64,000 nucleotides of DNA from Iocasia fonsfrigidae (GCF_017751145.1 NZ_CP046640.1:3638137-3702136); one strand, 5' to 3'. Shown: positions 40,984 through 50,547, numbered from the stretch's first letter. The notes: generated from the letters alone by a model not told the origin. Translations and numbers: made by a program.

Positions 40984-42021
40984 CTATTTCCTTTTTTTAA
41001 ATAATTGCCTACTATCCCGTTCACCCTTTTTAATCAATTCCTCAATGACCTTTTTATTGTTAAATCCCCCAATACCGGGTGGGTCAAGTTCCTGAGCAGG
41101 TGCAATCTTATTAATCGATATCATCTTACTATTATTATGGTGTTTCAAACCATAAAGCTTTCTCATCTCAGCAAGAAAACCAGCCGGTAATGAACTCTCA
41201 TATTGATTCAACAATTTTATTAAGCCATTTAACTGTTCTGTCCGATGGAGATCACCATATAAAAGTTGCCCAAAAGCCATATCAATAAATTCAGCAATTA
41301 CCTCTAGGGCAGAATACTGGGGATGGACCTTACCGTCTTCATAACCATCTTCAATCTGATCAAGAGGGGATAAAAAAACAACATAGATATCACTTGTCCC
41401 CCACATAATCGCTTCCCTTAAGGGGGCATTACATAAGGCCCCACCATCAATATAATTGTCCCCCTCAATATTAACCGCAGGAAAGGCTACCGGGAAAGCC
41501 ATTGACCCCAGAACAGCCTCAATCACTGCTATATCAGAGTTATAATCAAATATCCTGAGTTTTTTCCTGTTGAGATTAGTGCCAGTCACACTTAACTGGC
41601 AGTCCCTATAATCAGAAAACCTGCGTTTAACAGGTATATAGCTGTTAAGAACCGCCTTAACTATCTTATTGCTAAATATTGAAGATATTTTACAGGGGTT
41701 AAAGAAATTATTTAAAAAACCAGACCAGTTTAGGGTTAAAAAATTATCAACCTTCATCCAGGCCTCTTCCATCCCATCTCCTATCTCCCTGCTGCTCAAC
41801 CCCTTTTTAATAAACTCAGCAAGTAATACAGCATTAAAGGCACCAATAGAGCTCCCCGTAACCAGGTCAAATTTAATCCCCATCTTTAAGAGTCCCTTTA
41901 TAACCCCTGCCTGATAAGCACCCTTGGCACCACCACCTGATAAAACTAGCCCTGTCTCTAAATTCCTGTGATACTTATCGGTTAAAGAGTACTTTCTCCT
42001 ATATTTTCTCATATTCACCAT
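40984..42021 (-). CDS. Patatin-like phospholipase (RssA/NTE type)
   Basis: Lipid acyl hydrolase with a Ser-Asp dyad, 345 residues. Oxyanion loop LSGGGAKGAYQAGVI near 28, nucleophile LVTGSSIGAFNAV (GSSIG, Ser about 59), and Asp in YIDGGALCNAP near 192. The ATG at 42021 has GGGGG seven bases upstream. It has no signal peptide, so it is cytoplasmic or membrane-associated. It stands alone between putP and the Nudix gene. Confidence 0.9.
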   Translation of the reverse strand: MVNMRKYRRKYSLTDKYHRNLETGLVLSGGGAKGAYQAGVIKGLLKMGIKFDLVTGSSIGAFNAVLLAEFIKKGLSSREIGDGMEEAWMKVDNFLTLNWSGFLNNFFNPCKISSIFSNKIVKAVLNSYIPVKRRFSDYRDCQLSVTGTNLNRKKLRIFDYNSDIAVIEAVLGSMAFPVAFPAVNIEGDNYIDGGALCNAPLREAIMWGTSDIYVVFLSPLDQIEDGYEDGKVHPQYSALEVIAEFIDMAFGQLLYGDLHRTEQLNGLIKLLNQYESSLPAGFLAEMRKLYGLKHHNNSKMISINKIAPAQELDPPGIGGFNNKKVIEELIKKGERDSRQLFKKRK

Positions 42022-42074
42022 AGCTATACCCCCATTAATATTATATTGGGTACAGCAGAAGGGTATGACATTAA

Positions 42075-42105
42075 AAAACCTGCAGCCCTTAAAGCCCCAG
42101 GTTTT
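42075..42105 (-). terminator. Hairpin over the Nudix gene stop
   Basis: AAAACCTG (42098-42105 on the minus strand) pairs with CAGGTTTT, followed by TTAATG. The 5' arm lies within the last codons of the gene. Confidence 0.5.
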
Positions 42106-42589
42106 CTTTTGCTTTTTTTAAAGCCTTGTTAAAACAACTAAAGCTAAAATCAACAGCATCGTTAATCTCAACAAACCGTACATCAGCAGCGTCATCAGCT
42201 GCCTTTAACTCTCCCTGCAGATTATTAACTAGATACATTACAATCAACACTGGACCATAAACCCTGGCATCCTGGGTATAAACCCCCAGCAGTTCAACTA
42301 TTCTCCCTGTTAATCCTGTTTCTTCCTCCAGCTCACGCAGACAGGCCTGCTCAGCTGTTTCACCTGGATCAATAAAACCAGAGGGAGGAGACCATAAACC
42401 TTTACCAGGCTCAACACCTCTCTTGACAAGGAGTATTTTGCCATCTCTAACGGCAACCGCACCCACCGATGACCTTGGATTAAGGTAATGAACAAAACCA
42501 CAGGAAGTGCAGTATTTCCTCATCTTATGATCAATCACATCTTCACTAAGACCTTTACCACATACCGGACAAAAATTATATTGATACAA
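42089..42589 (-). CDS. Nudix hydrolase with N-terminal zinc ribbon
   Basis: Hydrolyses a nucleoside diphosphate derivative, 166 residues. The N-terminal zinc ribbon is FCPVCGKG...YCTSCGFVH. The Nudix box is complete: GFIDPGETAEQ then LRELEEETGL, with the metal-binding Glu residues. It resembles the NudC/ADP-ribose pyrophosphatase groups but lacks their long C-terminus. It is just downstream of hydA, separated by a terminator. Confidence 0.9.
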   Translation of the reverse strand: MYQYNFCPVCGKGLSEDVIDHKMRKYCTSCGFVHYLNPRSSVGAVAVRDGKILLVKRGVEPGKGLWSPPSGFIDPGETAEQACLRELEEETGLTGRIVELLGVYTQDARVYGPVLIVMYLVNNLQGELKAADDAADVRFVEINDAVDFSFSCFNKALKKAKENLGL

Positions 42590-42667
42590 ACCCCTCCCCC
42601 CTATCCTGCTTCGTATATATTATATATTCTCCCCAAAAATATAATCGCCTGCCTATTCTATTAATTA

Positions 42668-42695
42668 AAAACGCTGACCACCAGGCCAGCGTTTT
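42668..42695 (-). terminator. Intrinsic terminator of the hydrogenase operon
   Basis: AAAACGCTG pairs with CAGCGTTTT around a 10-base loop, followed by TTAATTAATAG on the minus strand. It lies 8 bases after the hydA stop. Confidence 0.7.
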
Positions 42696-42702
42696 CATAT
42701 CT

Positions 42703-44424
42703 CTAGTTCTTAGCACGTGCTTTAAAATGTGTATGCAGCAATTTGTGTGATTTATCAGCAAGTGGTTCCCCCAGGAAGTCATCATATAACTTCTGAACCA
42801 TAGGGTTTTCATGTGATTTACGGACATACTTGTTTTTATCTATACTGGCAAGGCCTTCAGCCCGTTTATCCTTTTTCTCATTATTAACAGGCAAGGGCTG
42901 ACCGCCACCACCAACACAACCATGAGGACAGGCCATTATTTCTATCCAGTGATATTTCGAATTGCCTGCCCTGACTTCATCCAGGAGTTTAGCAGCATTA
43001 CCAAGGCCACTGGCTACAGCAACATTTACTACCAGATCACCAATCTCAACCTCCGCCTCTTTAATACCACGAATTCCAAGATTAAGACGTTCCAGTGGTT
43101 CACCAGTCAATTTCTCTTTAACTGTCCTTAAAGCGGCTTCAGTTACACCACCAGTAGTACCAAAGATAGTACCAGCCCCTGTTGACTTACCCATCAGTTC
43201 ATCATATTCATCATCTGCCAGATTATTAAAGTCAATACCAACTTCTTTAATCATTCTGGCCAGCTCTCTGGTAGTCAGAACTGCATCTGTATCTTTATAA
43301 CCACTATCAACCATCTCTTCCCTGTCTTTTTCAAACTTCTTGGCAGTACAGGGCATTACTGAAACAGTATATATATTGGCTGGGTCTATATCAGATTTCT
43401 CTGCATAATAGGTCTTAACCAGTGGTGAAAACATTTGCTGTGGTGACTTAGCAGTAGAAACATTATCCAGCAAATCAGCATAATTGTGTTCAGCATATTT
43501 AATCCATCCCGGACAACAGGAAGTAATATGGGGCAATGGTTTATTATTTTCAACCTTATCAAGGAATTCATAACCCTCTTCCATAATTGTCAGATCAGCA
43601 CTAAATTCAGTTGAAAAGACCCTGTCAAAACCGAGTTTACGCAGGGCATTAACTAATTTGCCAGTAACTACTGTCCCTGCTTCCAGCCCAAACTCCTCAC
43701 CAATAGTAGCCTGAATAGCTGGGGCAGTCTGTACTATGACATGTTTATCCGGGTCTTCCAGGGCATGCCAGACCTTATCTATTTCACTTACTTCTGTGAT
43801 AGCCCCTACAGGACAAACCGTGGCACATTGACCACAGTTAGCACAGTTAATTTCACTCTGTGGTAGATCAAAAGCTGTCGTAACAACTGAATCAAAACCA
43901 CGTTTACTAAATTGTAGGGCAGAAACCCCTTGAACCTCTTCACAGACACGAACACAGCGCCCACAGAGAATACATTTGTTGGGATCCCTCTTTAAAGCAG
44001 GCCCCCTATCATCTAAAGGAAGATTCCTTTTTTCACCTTCTAAAGGTTCAATTTCTTCACGTCTAATCCCCATTTTATAGACTATATCCTGCAGTTCACA
44101 AGTTCCATTCCTGTCACAGCCCAGACAGTCATTGGGATGGTTAGCTAACAACAATTTAACATTCCGGCCCCTGGCCCTTCTGGCCCGGGCACTACGGGTA
44201 CTTAAGTTCATTCCATCAGCAGCCGGAGTGACACATGAAGCTACCAGGCTGTCGTTATCAAGATTTTCTACCACACAAACACGGCAGGAACCGTGAAGGG
44301 TTAAATCAGGATGATAACACAGGGTTGGTATATCAATACCTACTTCGCGGGCCGCTTCCAGAATGGTAGTACCTTCTTCGACCTGAATCTCCTGTTCATC
44401 TATAGTTAATGTTATTTTACTCAT
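42703..44424 (-). CDS. hydA: [FeFe] hydrogenase catalytic subunit (electron-bifurcating, HydA)
   Basis: Catalytic H2-evolving subunit of the HydABC complex, about 573 residues; cytoplasmic. I start at ATG 44424 (MSKITLTIDE) because the longer frame overlaps hydB. N-terminal 2Fe-2S plant-type ferredoxin domain (CYHPDL...GSCRVCVV), His-Cys 4Fe-4S site (HPNDCLGCDRNGTC), two 4Fe-4S sites (CILCGRCVRVCEE, CANCGQCATVCPVG). H-cluster: ITSCCPGWIKY, VMPCTAKKFE and EIMACPHGCVGGGGQP. His replaces the more common Gly in CPGGC. C-terminal SSU-like tail. Last gene of the hyd operon. Confidence 0.95.
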   Translation of the reverse strand: MSKITLTIDEQEIQVEEGTTILEAAREVGIDIPTLCYHPDLTLHGSCRVCVVENLDNDSLVASCVTPAADGMNLSTRSARARRARGRNVKLLLANHPNDCLGCDRNGTCELQDIVYKMGIRREEIEPLEGEKRNLPLDDRGPALKRDPNKCILCGRCVRVCEEVQGVSALQFSKRGFDSVVTTAFDLPQSEINCANCGQCATVCPVGAITEVSEIDKVWHALEDPDKHVIVQTAPAIQATIGEEFGLEAGTVVTGKLVNALRKLGFDRVFSTEFSADLTIMEEGYEFLDKVENNKPLPHITSCCPGWIKYAEHNYADLLDNVSTAKSPQQMFSPLVKTYYAEKSDIDPANIYTVSVMPCTAKKFEKDREEMVDSGYKDTDAVLTTRELARMIKEVGIDFNNLADDEYDELMGKSTGAGTIFGTTGGVTEAALRTVKEKLTGEPLERLNLGIRGIKEAEVEIGDLVVNVAVASGLGNAAKLLDEVRAGNSKYHWIEIMACPHGCVGGGGQPLPVNNEKKDKRAEGLASIDKNKYVRKSHENPMVQKLYDDFLGEPLADKSHKLLHTHFKARAKN

Positions 44425-44453
44425 GGTACGAGACACTCCTTTATTATATATTT

Positions 44454-46256
44454 TTAACCCTGGGAAATAGCATCTACTGGACATTTCTGGGCACAGGCAC
44501 CACAGGAAATACAGATATCACCATCGATCTGATAACTCTCTTTTGGTTTGCCCGAAATAGCATCTACTGGACAGACCTTAGCACACATTCCACAACCTAC
44601 ACAGGTCTCTTCATCAATTACATAGGCAGCAGCTAGCCCCTGACAGACACCAGCAGGACATTTTTTGTCCTTAATATGGGCTTCATATTCATTACGGAAG
44701 TACTTAATTGTACTCAACACCGGATTAGGGGCAGTCTGTCCCAGCCCACATAGGGCTGTATCCTTAATATGCTCACCCAACTCCAGGAGTAATTCGATAT
44801 CCCCCTCTTTACCCTCACCTTCACAGATTCTGTTTAAAATTTCCAACATTCTTTTAGTACCTTCACGACAGGGAGTACATTTCCCACAGGACTCACTCTG
44901 GGTAAAATCAAGGAAGAATTTAGCAACATCAACCATACAGGTCCCTTCATCCATTACCACCATACCACCTGAACCCATCATAGCCCCAATCTCTTTTAAA
45001 GAATCATAATCAATAGGGAGATCAAGGTAATCAGAAGTAATACAGCCACCTGAAGGTCCACCAGTCTGAACAGCCTTAAACTTCTTACCAGATGTTAACC
45101 CACCACCAATATCAAAAACAATCTCACGTAAAGTAATTCCCATCGGAACCTCCACAAGACCAGTATTATTAATCTTACCAGTCAGGGCAAAAACCTTGGT
45201 TCCTGAACTATTTTCTGTCCCTACACTACTAAAAGCCTCTGCACCTTCATTAATAATGTAAGGGACATTTCCAAAGGTCTCAACATTATTAATATTGGTT
45301 GGTTTACCCCATAAGCCTTTATTAGCAGGGAACGGTGGTTTCGGCCTGGGCATACCCCTTTTACCTTCAATAGAAGCCATTAAGGCAGTCTCTTCGCCAC
45401 AGACAAAGGCCCCGGCTCCTTTCTTAATATGAAGGTCAAAACTAAAATCACTGCCAAAGAGATTATCACCCAGCAAGCCTAGTTCTTCAGCCTGTTCAAT
45501 CGCCTTTTGCAGCCTGGTAATTGCCAGTGGGTACTCGGCTCTTACATAGACATAACCTTCATCAGCCCCAATAGCATAAGCAGCAATAATCATCCCTTCG
45601 ATCACTGCATGGGGGTCACCTTCCAGCAGACTGCGGTCCATAAAAGCACCTGGGTCACCCTCATCAGCGTTACAGATAATATACTTTTTATCACCAGCTG
45701 CTTTCCTGGTAAAATCCCATTTTAAACCTGTTGGGAACCCCCCTCCACCACGTCCGCGAAGGCCGGAGTCTTTAACCTCCTGAATAACCTCTTCTGGGGT
45801 CATTTCTGTAATCGCCTTACCCGCTGCTTCATAGCCACCGCTGGCAATATATTCTTCAATACTCTCCGGGTCTATTCGACCACAATTAGATAATACTATC
45901 CTTCTTTGTTTTTTATAGAATTCTATATCCTGATATGCTGGAATACTCTCTTCACTGATCGGTTCTTTAAATAATAATCTATCAACAATTCTACCCTTTA
46001 AGAAATGCTCTTCAACTATTTCAGCTACATCCTCTTCCTTAAGCTGACAGTAAAAGACCCCTTCCGGGTAAACAATCATAATTGGTCCCTTTTCACAGAA
46101 TCCATGACACCCTGTCTCAACTATCTTTATTTCTTTACTTAGATCATGCTCTGCCAGCTCATCTTCCAATACTGTTTTTATCTTTTTAGAACCAGAAGAA
46201 ACACAACCTGTACCAGTACAGATTAATACATGGGAACGATAAATAGACTGGTCCAT
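44454..46256 (-). CDS. hydB: Bifurcating hydrogenase, NADH- and FMN-binding subunit (HydB, NuoF-like)
   Basis: Subunit of 600 residues that binds FMN and NAD(H) and splits electron flow to ferredoxin and HydA. Residues 1-95 are a thioredoxin-like 2Fe-2S domain (ICTGTGCVSSG; ETGCHGFCEKGP). The NuoF core has GRGGGGFPTGLKWDF and NADEGDPGAFMDRSLLEGDP, with 4Fe-4S ligands in ESCGKCTPCREGTKRM. The C-terminal pair of 4Fe-4S motifs is CVGCGMCAKVCPVDAI and CISCGACAQKCPVDAI. It follows the small ferredoxin-like gene by 2 bases and precedes hydA. Confidence 0.95.
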   Translation of the reverse strand: MDQSIYRSHVLICTGTGCVSSGSKKIKTVLEDELAEHDLSKEIKIVETGCHGFCEKGPIMIVYPEGVFYCQLKEEDVAEIVEEHFLKGRIVDRLLFKEPISEESIPAYQDIEFYKKQRRIVLSNCGRIDPESIEEYIASGGYEAAGKAITEMTPEEVIQEVKDSGLRGRGGGGFPTGLKWDFTRKAAGDKKYIICNADEGDPGAFMDRSLLEGDPHAVIEGMIIAAYAIGADEGYVYVRAEYPLAITRLQKAIEQAEELGLLGDNLFGSDFSFDLHIKKGAGAFVCGEETALMASIEGKRGMPRPKPPFPANKGLWGKPTNINNVETFGNVPYIINEGAEAFSSVGTENSSGTKVFALTGKINNTGLVEVPMGITLREIVFDIGGGLTSGKKFKAVQTGGPSGGCITSDYLDLPIDYDSLKEIGAMMGSGGMVVMDEGTCMVDVAKFFLDFTQSESCGKCTPCREGTKRMLEILNRICEGEGKEGDIELLLELGEHIKDTALCGLGQTAPNPVLSTIKYFRNEYEAHIKDKKCPAGVCQGLAAAYVIDEETCVGCGMCAKVCPVDAISGKPKESYQIDGDICISCGACAQKCPVDAISQG

Positions 46257-46258
46257 GA

Positions 46259-46633
46259 CTAATTACCTCCTTCATCAAAACGTGCTATTGCTAAATCTTC
46301 TACAACATTACCATTTATCACATGTTCAACAATAATCATTTTAACATCAGCCGGTGTAAGGTTACCATAAGTAACCCTATCCTTCCCAGGCATTTTAACA
46401 TCAAGCAGTGGTTCCTTCTCACACATACCAATACAGCCAGTCTGGGTAACAATTACATCCAAACCCCTTTTATCAATCTCCTTCATGACTGCCTTTAATA
46501 TCTTACGGGCTCCGGCCGCAATACCACAGGTGCCCATCCCAATAATAATCTTGGGGCGCTCACTATTACTCCTCATCTCTAAATCCTTCTGAACCTTACT
46601 TCTTAATTCTCTTAATTCTTCCAGAGATTTCAT
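46259..46633 (-). CDS. Thioredoxin-like [2Fe-2S] ferredoxin (hydrogenase accessory subunit)
   Basis: Small electron carrier, about 124 residues. I start at ATG 46633 (MKSLEELREL) because GGAGG lies 11 bases before it; an upstream ATG overlaps that ribosome site. Cys ligands in MGTCGIAAGARKIL and TGCIGMCEKEPLLDV fit the thioredoxin-fold 2Fe-2S pattern (CxxxA...CxGxC). A gene like this sits in the hyd operons of many acetogens and clostridia as HydD. Next to hydB, 2 bases apart. Confidence 0.85.
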   Translation of the reverse strand: MKSLEELRELRSKVQKDLEMRSNSERPKIIIGMGTCGIAAGARKILKAVMKEIDKRGLDVIVTQTGCIGMCEKEPLLDVKMPGKDRVTYGNLTPADVKMIIVEHVINGNVVEDLAIARFDEGGN

Positions 46634-46634
46634 T

Positions 46635-47186
46635 TTATAAGTCACCTCCATACAGGTCTCTTAATTCTTCATTAAGATTCTTTTCTATCCAATTTAAAAC
46701 AGGGTATTCATTAATCGAAACATCCCCTAATTCAGCCTTAATCTCCTCAGTACTAAATACAAATTCCCGCCCCTCATAAACATGCCGATAAATAAAATCT
46801 ATCTCCGGATTAGTTGTAATCAGGGCAACAATCGTTCCTACAATATCACCCAGTGGGACGCGGTCAATATTGTTATATTCAAAGTAAGCAGTAATCCTGG
46901 TGCCTTTACCCGGTTCTGACTCTATCTTCATATCCCCCTTGGATCTCCTACTGGCCTCCCTAAACAGTGATAGGCCGAGACCAACTTCCCTGGTCTTTCG
47001 CGAAGTAACAAAAGGGTCAACTACTCTACTGATGTCCTCTGACTCTATACCTTTTCCATTATCCTCTATCACAATTATTAACAGATTTTTAGCTATATCT
47101 TCTCTAATAATTAGTTTAATTAAGTCAGCATCAGCTGCAATTGAATTCTGTACTATATCAAGAATATGCAGTGATAATTCCCTCAT
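46635..47186 (-). CDS. Histidine-kinase-like ATPase domain protein in the hyd operon
   Basis: GHKL ATPase of 183 residues without a phospho-acceptor His box or sensor domain. N-box MRELSLHILDIVQNSI, G1 box EDNGKGIE, F-box-like VVDPFVTSRKTREVGLGLSL. The last 80 residues (GDIVGTIVALITTNPEIDFI onward) are extra to the domain. A homologue (HydE in Acetobacterium nomenclature) lies in similar hydrogenase operons, with function unknown. It begins 8 bases after the HydC-like gene. Confidence 0.85.
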   Translation of the reverse strand: MRELSLHILDIVQNSIAADADLIKLIIREDIAKNLLIIVIEDNGKGIESEDISRVVDPFVTSRKTREVGLGLSLFREASRRSKGDMKIESEPGKGTRITAYFEYNNIDRVPLGDIVGTIVALITTNPEIDFIYRHVYEGREFVFSTEEIKAELGDVSINEYPVLNWIEKNLNEELRDLYGGDL

Positions 47187-47194
47187 AAGACCAC

Positions 47195-47686
47195 TTAGAT
47201 ATACTCTTTTAAAATGTCTTTAACTTTTTCTGGTGTCAGCCGCCCATGTGTATCATCATTAATCATCATTACAGGTGCTAAACCGCAGGCCCCTATACAG
47301 GCAACTGTTTCCAGAGTAAATTTCAGGTCTTCAGTAGTCTCTCCATTTTCTATACCCAGTTCATCCTGTACTGCCTGAAGAACCTCTGCCCCGCCACGGA
47401 CATGACAGGCTGTACCCATACAGACTCTCAGTACATTCTTACCCCTTGGTTCCAGGTGGAACTGTGTATAAAAGGTAACAACACCATAGACCTGGCTTAA
47501 AGACATATCAAGGAAAGTGGCTATCTCTTTTAGAACATCCTCTGGCAAATAACCATACTCATCCTGAGCATCCTGCAGAATGGGAATTAGGTATTTTTCA
47601 TCCTTTTCATAACCCTCAAGTATTTCCCTCAATGGAGCCAGATACTTATTTAAGCTTTCCTTTCCTCCTCCACAACTACATGCCAT
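47195..47686 (-). CDS. hydC: Bifurcating hydrogenase, NuoE-like [2Fe-2S] subunit (HydC)
   Basis: First gene of the hyd operon, about 163 residues. ATG at 47686 (MACSCGGGKESLN) with AAGGAGGGG before it; the longer frame is not used. The N-terminal helical part is YLIPILQDAQDEYGYLPEDV. The thioredoxin-like 2Fe-2S domain has CMGTACHVRGGAEVL and CIGACGLAPVMMIND, with four Cys in the NuoE pattern. It transfers electrons between HydB and HydA. Confidence 0.93.
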   Translation of the reverse strand: MACSCGGGKESLNKYLAPLREILEGYEKDEKYLIPILQDAQDEYGYLPEDVLKEIATFLDMSLSQVYGVVTFYTQFHLEPRGKNVLRVCMGTACHVRGGAEVLQAVQDELGIENGETTEDLKFTLETVACIGACGLAPVMMINDDTHGRLTPEKVKDILKEYI

Positions 47687-47742
47687 CTTAATACCCCTCC
47701 TTATTGAATTATATTGGTCAGCAAAATAATACAAAAAAATCC

Positions 47743-47760
47743 TAGTTAATTATTTCACAT
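47743..47760. promoter_or_regulatory. Rex-like operator in the hyd promoter
   Basis: On the minus strand ATGTGAA-ATAA-TTAACTA fits the redox-sensor Rex consensus (TTGTKAA-N4-TTMACAA) at 12 of 14 positions. It lies about 17 bases downstream of the -10 box, near +10 to +27. Control of fermentative hydrogenases by Rex is well known in clostridia. Confidence 0.5.
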
Positions 47761-47776
47761 ACTATAAGCCATGATT

Positions 47777-47805
47777 ATTATATGTCACTTGCAAGCCGAT
47801 GTCAA
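47777..47805 (-). promoter_or_regulatory. Consensus promoter of the hyd operon
   Basis: TTGACA (47800-47805) and TATAAT (47777-47782) on the minus strand with exactly 17 bp between. Leader about 85 bases. Confidence 0.85.
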
Positions 47806-47908
47806 TAGTAGACACCATTTTCTGAATATAATATAATATTCTGCAATTTATTCATTTTTTTCAGCTATATAAGTTTTGTTTAATTTATTCACACTAATGC
47901 TTTGTGTA

Positions 47909-48097
47909 AGCCAATTATATTAATGGAGCGACTAGTCTAAACTTTCTTTTAAGTTCCGCAATGTTAGCTTAAACACTAGCTCATCGAGAGCGTCGTATAT
48001 TTTTCACGTAGGCAGGATGCTGGAGTGAAAAATATGTGGACAGTGAGTGGAGACAGGACGCCGTAACGAACGACAAGCGGAATTAATATAATTGGCT
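47909..48097. repeat. Repeat family B, copy 2
   Basis: Perfect 16-bp ends AGCCAATTATATTAAT (47909-47924) and ATTAATATAATTGGCT (48082-48097). Internal stem ATATTTTTCAC (47997-48007) / GTGAAAAATAT (48025-48035) encloses GTAGGCAGGATGCTGGA, followed by GACAGTGAGTGGAGACAGG and ACGCCG. Extra bases before the first stem make this copy longer than copy 3. Stems differ from copies 1 and 3 in sequence but keep pairing. Lies upstream of the hyd promoter and after the DUF711 gene; the rest of 47735-48137 holds that promoter only. Confidence 0.85.
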
Positions 48098-48137
48098 GGA
48101 ACGGAAAAGTGCTATATTTAAGTGCTACTTATATAAA

Positions 48138-49502
48138 TTAATTCCGCAGGCTATGCAGAGGAGCCGGGATTCTTCCTCCCCGCTCTATAAAACTAGTACT
48201 AGGGAAATTGCTGATAGCCATTACTGGTGCTTTACCTAATAAACCACCAAACTCTACACTCTCACCAACCTTTTTGCCTGGAGCAGGAATTATTCTAACT
48301 GCAGTGGTTTTATTATTTATAACACCAATAGCAACCTCATCTGCAATAATAGCTGAAATAGTCTCTGCTGTTGTCTTACCTGGTACAGCAATCATATCAA
48401 GTCCTACTGAACAGACACAGGTCATTGCCTCCAGTTTCTCTATGTTTAAGGCACCTATTTCTACCGCTTCTATCATACCCGCATCTTCACTCACCGGTAT
48501 AAAAGCCCCACTTAATCCACCAACATGGGAGGATGCCATTACACCACCCTTTTTTACAGCATCATTTAGAAGAGCCAGGGCAGCTGTTGTACCTGGTGCA
48601 CCACACCTTCCAACCCCCATTTCTTCCAGAATCCGGGCCACACTATCCCCCACAGCAGGTGTTGGCGCCAGTGATAGGTCAACAATACCAAAAGGAACAC
48701 CTAATCTTTTAGAGGCCTCCCTGGCTACCAGTTGACCCATCCTGGTAATCTTAAAAGCAGTCTTTTTAACTGTTTCAGCTACCACATCAAAAGGCTCACC
48801 CTTAACCCCTTCCAGGGCCGATTTCACAGTACCAGGACCACTAATGCCCACATTTATCACAGACTCCCCTTCACCTATCCCGTGAAAGGCACCAGCCATA
48901 AAGGGATTATCCTCCGGCACATTAGCAAAAACTACCAGTTTAGCACAGCCCAGGCCATCCTGTACTGCAGTTAAATCAGCTGTTTCTTTAATAACCTGAC
49001 CCATCTGCCGGACAGCATCCATATTAATACCGGCCCTGGTGGTAGCTACATTTACCGAAGAACAGACCAGCTCTGTCTCTTTTAAAGCAGTAGGAATTGA
49101 GTTAATTAATCTGTGATCCCCACTGGTATAGCCCTTGTGTACCAGAGCAGAATATCCTCCAAGGAAATCTACTCCTGTCTCCCGGGCTGCCTGATCAAGT
49201 GTCCTGGCTATCCTTAAGTAATCTTCCTCAGCTGCATCAAGGGCTTCAGCAATTAATGATACTGGGGTAACAGAGATCCGCTTATTTATAATCGGTATCC
49301 CATATTCCAGTTCAATCTCTTCCCCTACTTCTACCAATCTACCAGCATATTTAATAATTTTATCATATATCTTCGTAGACAAACGTTTAATATCAGGGTC
49401 AACACAATCACGTAATGATATCCCCATAGTAATAGTCCTGATATCCAGTTTCTCTTTTTCTATCATCCTGATTGTTTCCATTATTTCATATGGGCTTAAC
49501 AT
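48138..49502 (-). CDS. DUF711/UPF0210 (PFL) family protein
   Basis: Conserved cytoplasmic protein, 454 residues, of the family once named PFL-like (DUF711). Typical segments are [20 protein letters not shown] at the N-terminus, [17 protein letters not shown] near 115, [14 protein letters not shown] near 225, and [12 protein letters not shown] at the C-terminus. The biochemical role is not established. The gene immediately upstream encodes an ACT domain protein (12 bases away); this ACT-DUF711 pair is common in bacteria and archaea. It is the last gene of the cluster that begins with wecB. Confidence 0.9.
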   Translation of the reverse strand: MLSPYEIMETIRMIEKEKLDIRTITMGISLRDCVDPDIKRLSTKIYDKIIKYAGRLVEVGEEIELEYGIPIINKRISVTPVSLIAEALDAAEEDYLRIARTLDQAARETGVDFLGGYSALVHKGYTSGDHRLINSIPTALKETELVCSSVNVATTRAGINMDAVRQMGQVIKETADLTAVQDGLGCAKLVVFANVPEDNPFMAGAFHGIGEGESVINVGISGPGTVKSALEGVKGEPFDVVAETVKKTAFKITRMGQLVAREASKRLGVPFGIVDLSLAPTPAVGDSVARILEEMGVGRCGAPGTTAALALLNDAVKKGGVMASSHVGGLSGAFIPVSEDAGMIEAVEIGALNIEKLEAMTCVCSVGLDMIAVPGKTTAETISAIIADEVAIGVINNKTTAVRIIPAPGKKVGESVEFGGLLGKAPVMAISNFPSTSFIERGGRIPAPLHSLRN

Positions 49503-49514
49503 GCTAATTCCTCC

Positions 49515-49784
49515 TTAGATACGGTGCATTGACCTAAATATATCTTCATGCTGTAGTTTTATCGACAAACCCAGTTCCTTTCCAACCCTGTCAAGTTCTT
49601 CATTTAATTCATCCTGAGGGATGTTGAGTCCTGAAATATCAACAAGCATCATCATTGTAAAATAATCCTGTAAAACAGTCTGACTAATATCCAAAATATT
49701 AACATTAGTACTAGCCAGCAAACTACTTACTTTAGCAATTATGCCAACTTTATCTTCACCAATAACTGTAATTATCGCCTTCAT
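49515..49784 (-). CDS. ACT domain protein (UPF0237 type)
   Basis: Amino-acid-sensing ACT domain of 89 residues, starting MKAIITVIGEDKVGIIAKVS with LLASTNVNILDISQTVLQDY after it. The C-terminal 25 residues (LGLSIKLQHEDIFRSMHRI) are typical of UPF0237. It is coupled to the DUF711 gene. Probably a ligand-binding regulator of the partner; ligand unknown. Confidence 0.9.
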   Translation of the reverse strand: MKAIITVIGEDKVGIIAKVSSLLASTNVNILDISQTVLQDYFTMMMLVDISGLNIPQDELNEELDRVGKELGLSIKLQHEDIFRSMHRI

Positions 49785-49806
49785 CTTTATCTGCCCTTTC
49801 TCATAT

Positions 49807-50547
49807 TTATTTTATAATCCTTGACTTCCGTCCATTTCTTCCCAGAACAGCCAGTTTAATCTCTGGCAGAGATACTTCCTCCATATAAAACTCCATCATA
49901 GGTTTAATGTCTATCAAATAATGGCTGTCAGAACTACTTATCAAAGAATATTCCTTAATAAAGGGAAACCTCTCCTTGATTTCCTTTTCTGAAACATGTT
50001 TTGAAATCTCCAGAATAGATATTTCCATTTCAGGTGGTATAAACCCCAGATTAGCCAGCATACTATTATAAGGCCTGTCGATATGTGAGGGAATTACCAG
50101 ACCACCAAGGCATGTTATTTTTTTAACAATATCTTCAATGCGCATTTTTACTGCTGTGGCTAGCAGTCTTTCTTCTTTAGCAATAAACTCATCTTCCTGA
50201 TCAGTTATTATCTGATAACCAAAATACTCTTCATCATTCAACATATCTGGCAATGACTGATAAACCTCTTCCTGCCAGGTAATTAACTGTTCAAGCTGGT
50301 CAAAGAAACACAGCAGATGTACCCCCTCTGCACTCTCAACCTCCATCCCTGGTATAACTTCAAGTGGACTCCCGGCTGCTATCTCTACTGCCGCGGCCAC
50401 ATTTCTGGCCGAATTATGGTCAGTTATAGCAATAATATCCAGCCCCTGCTCAACAGCCTTCTTAATAATATTCCCTGCTGTCATAATAATATCAGCACAG
50501 GGTGATAAACAGCTATGAATATGGAGGTCAGCCTTAAAACAGCGCAT
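49807..50547 (-). CDS. PHP-domain metal-dependent phosphoesterase
   Basis: Phosphoesterase-like protein, 246 residues. Metal-binding motifs: DLHIHSCLSPC (HxH), IAITDHNSARN (D-H), a Glu/His in MEVESAEGVHLLCFF, IPSHIDRP and SSSDSHYL (D-H). It resembles the TrpH/YciV branch (nucleoside 3',5'-bisphosphate or RNA 5' end). The start overlaps the DRTGG gene by 1 base. Function in this cluster is unknown; its constant company with DRTGG and Fe-S genes suggests signalling. Confidence 0.88.
   Translation of the reverse strand: MRCFKADLHIHSCLSPCADIIMTAGNIIKKAVEQGLDIIAITDHNSARNVAAAVEIAAGSPLEVIPGMEVESAEGVHLLCFFDQLEQLITWQEEVYQSLPDMLNDEEYFGYQIITDQEDEFIAKEERLLATAVKMRIEDIVKKITCLGGLVIPSHIDRPYNSMLANLGFIPPEMEISILEISKHVSEKEIKERFPFIKEYSLISSSDSHYLIDIKPMMEFYMEEVSLPEIKLAVLGRNGRKSRIIK

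Noticed and set aside
48208-48735. Long plus-strand open frame (175 codons)
   Set aside because: Lies inside the DUF711 gene, has no ribosome site and its low-complexity, Pro/Ser/Thr-rich translation is typical of an antisense shadow.
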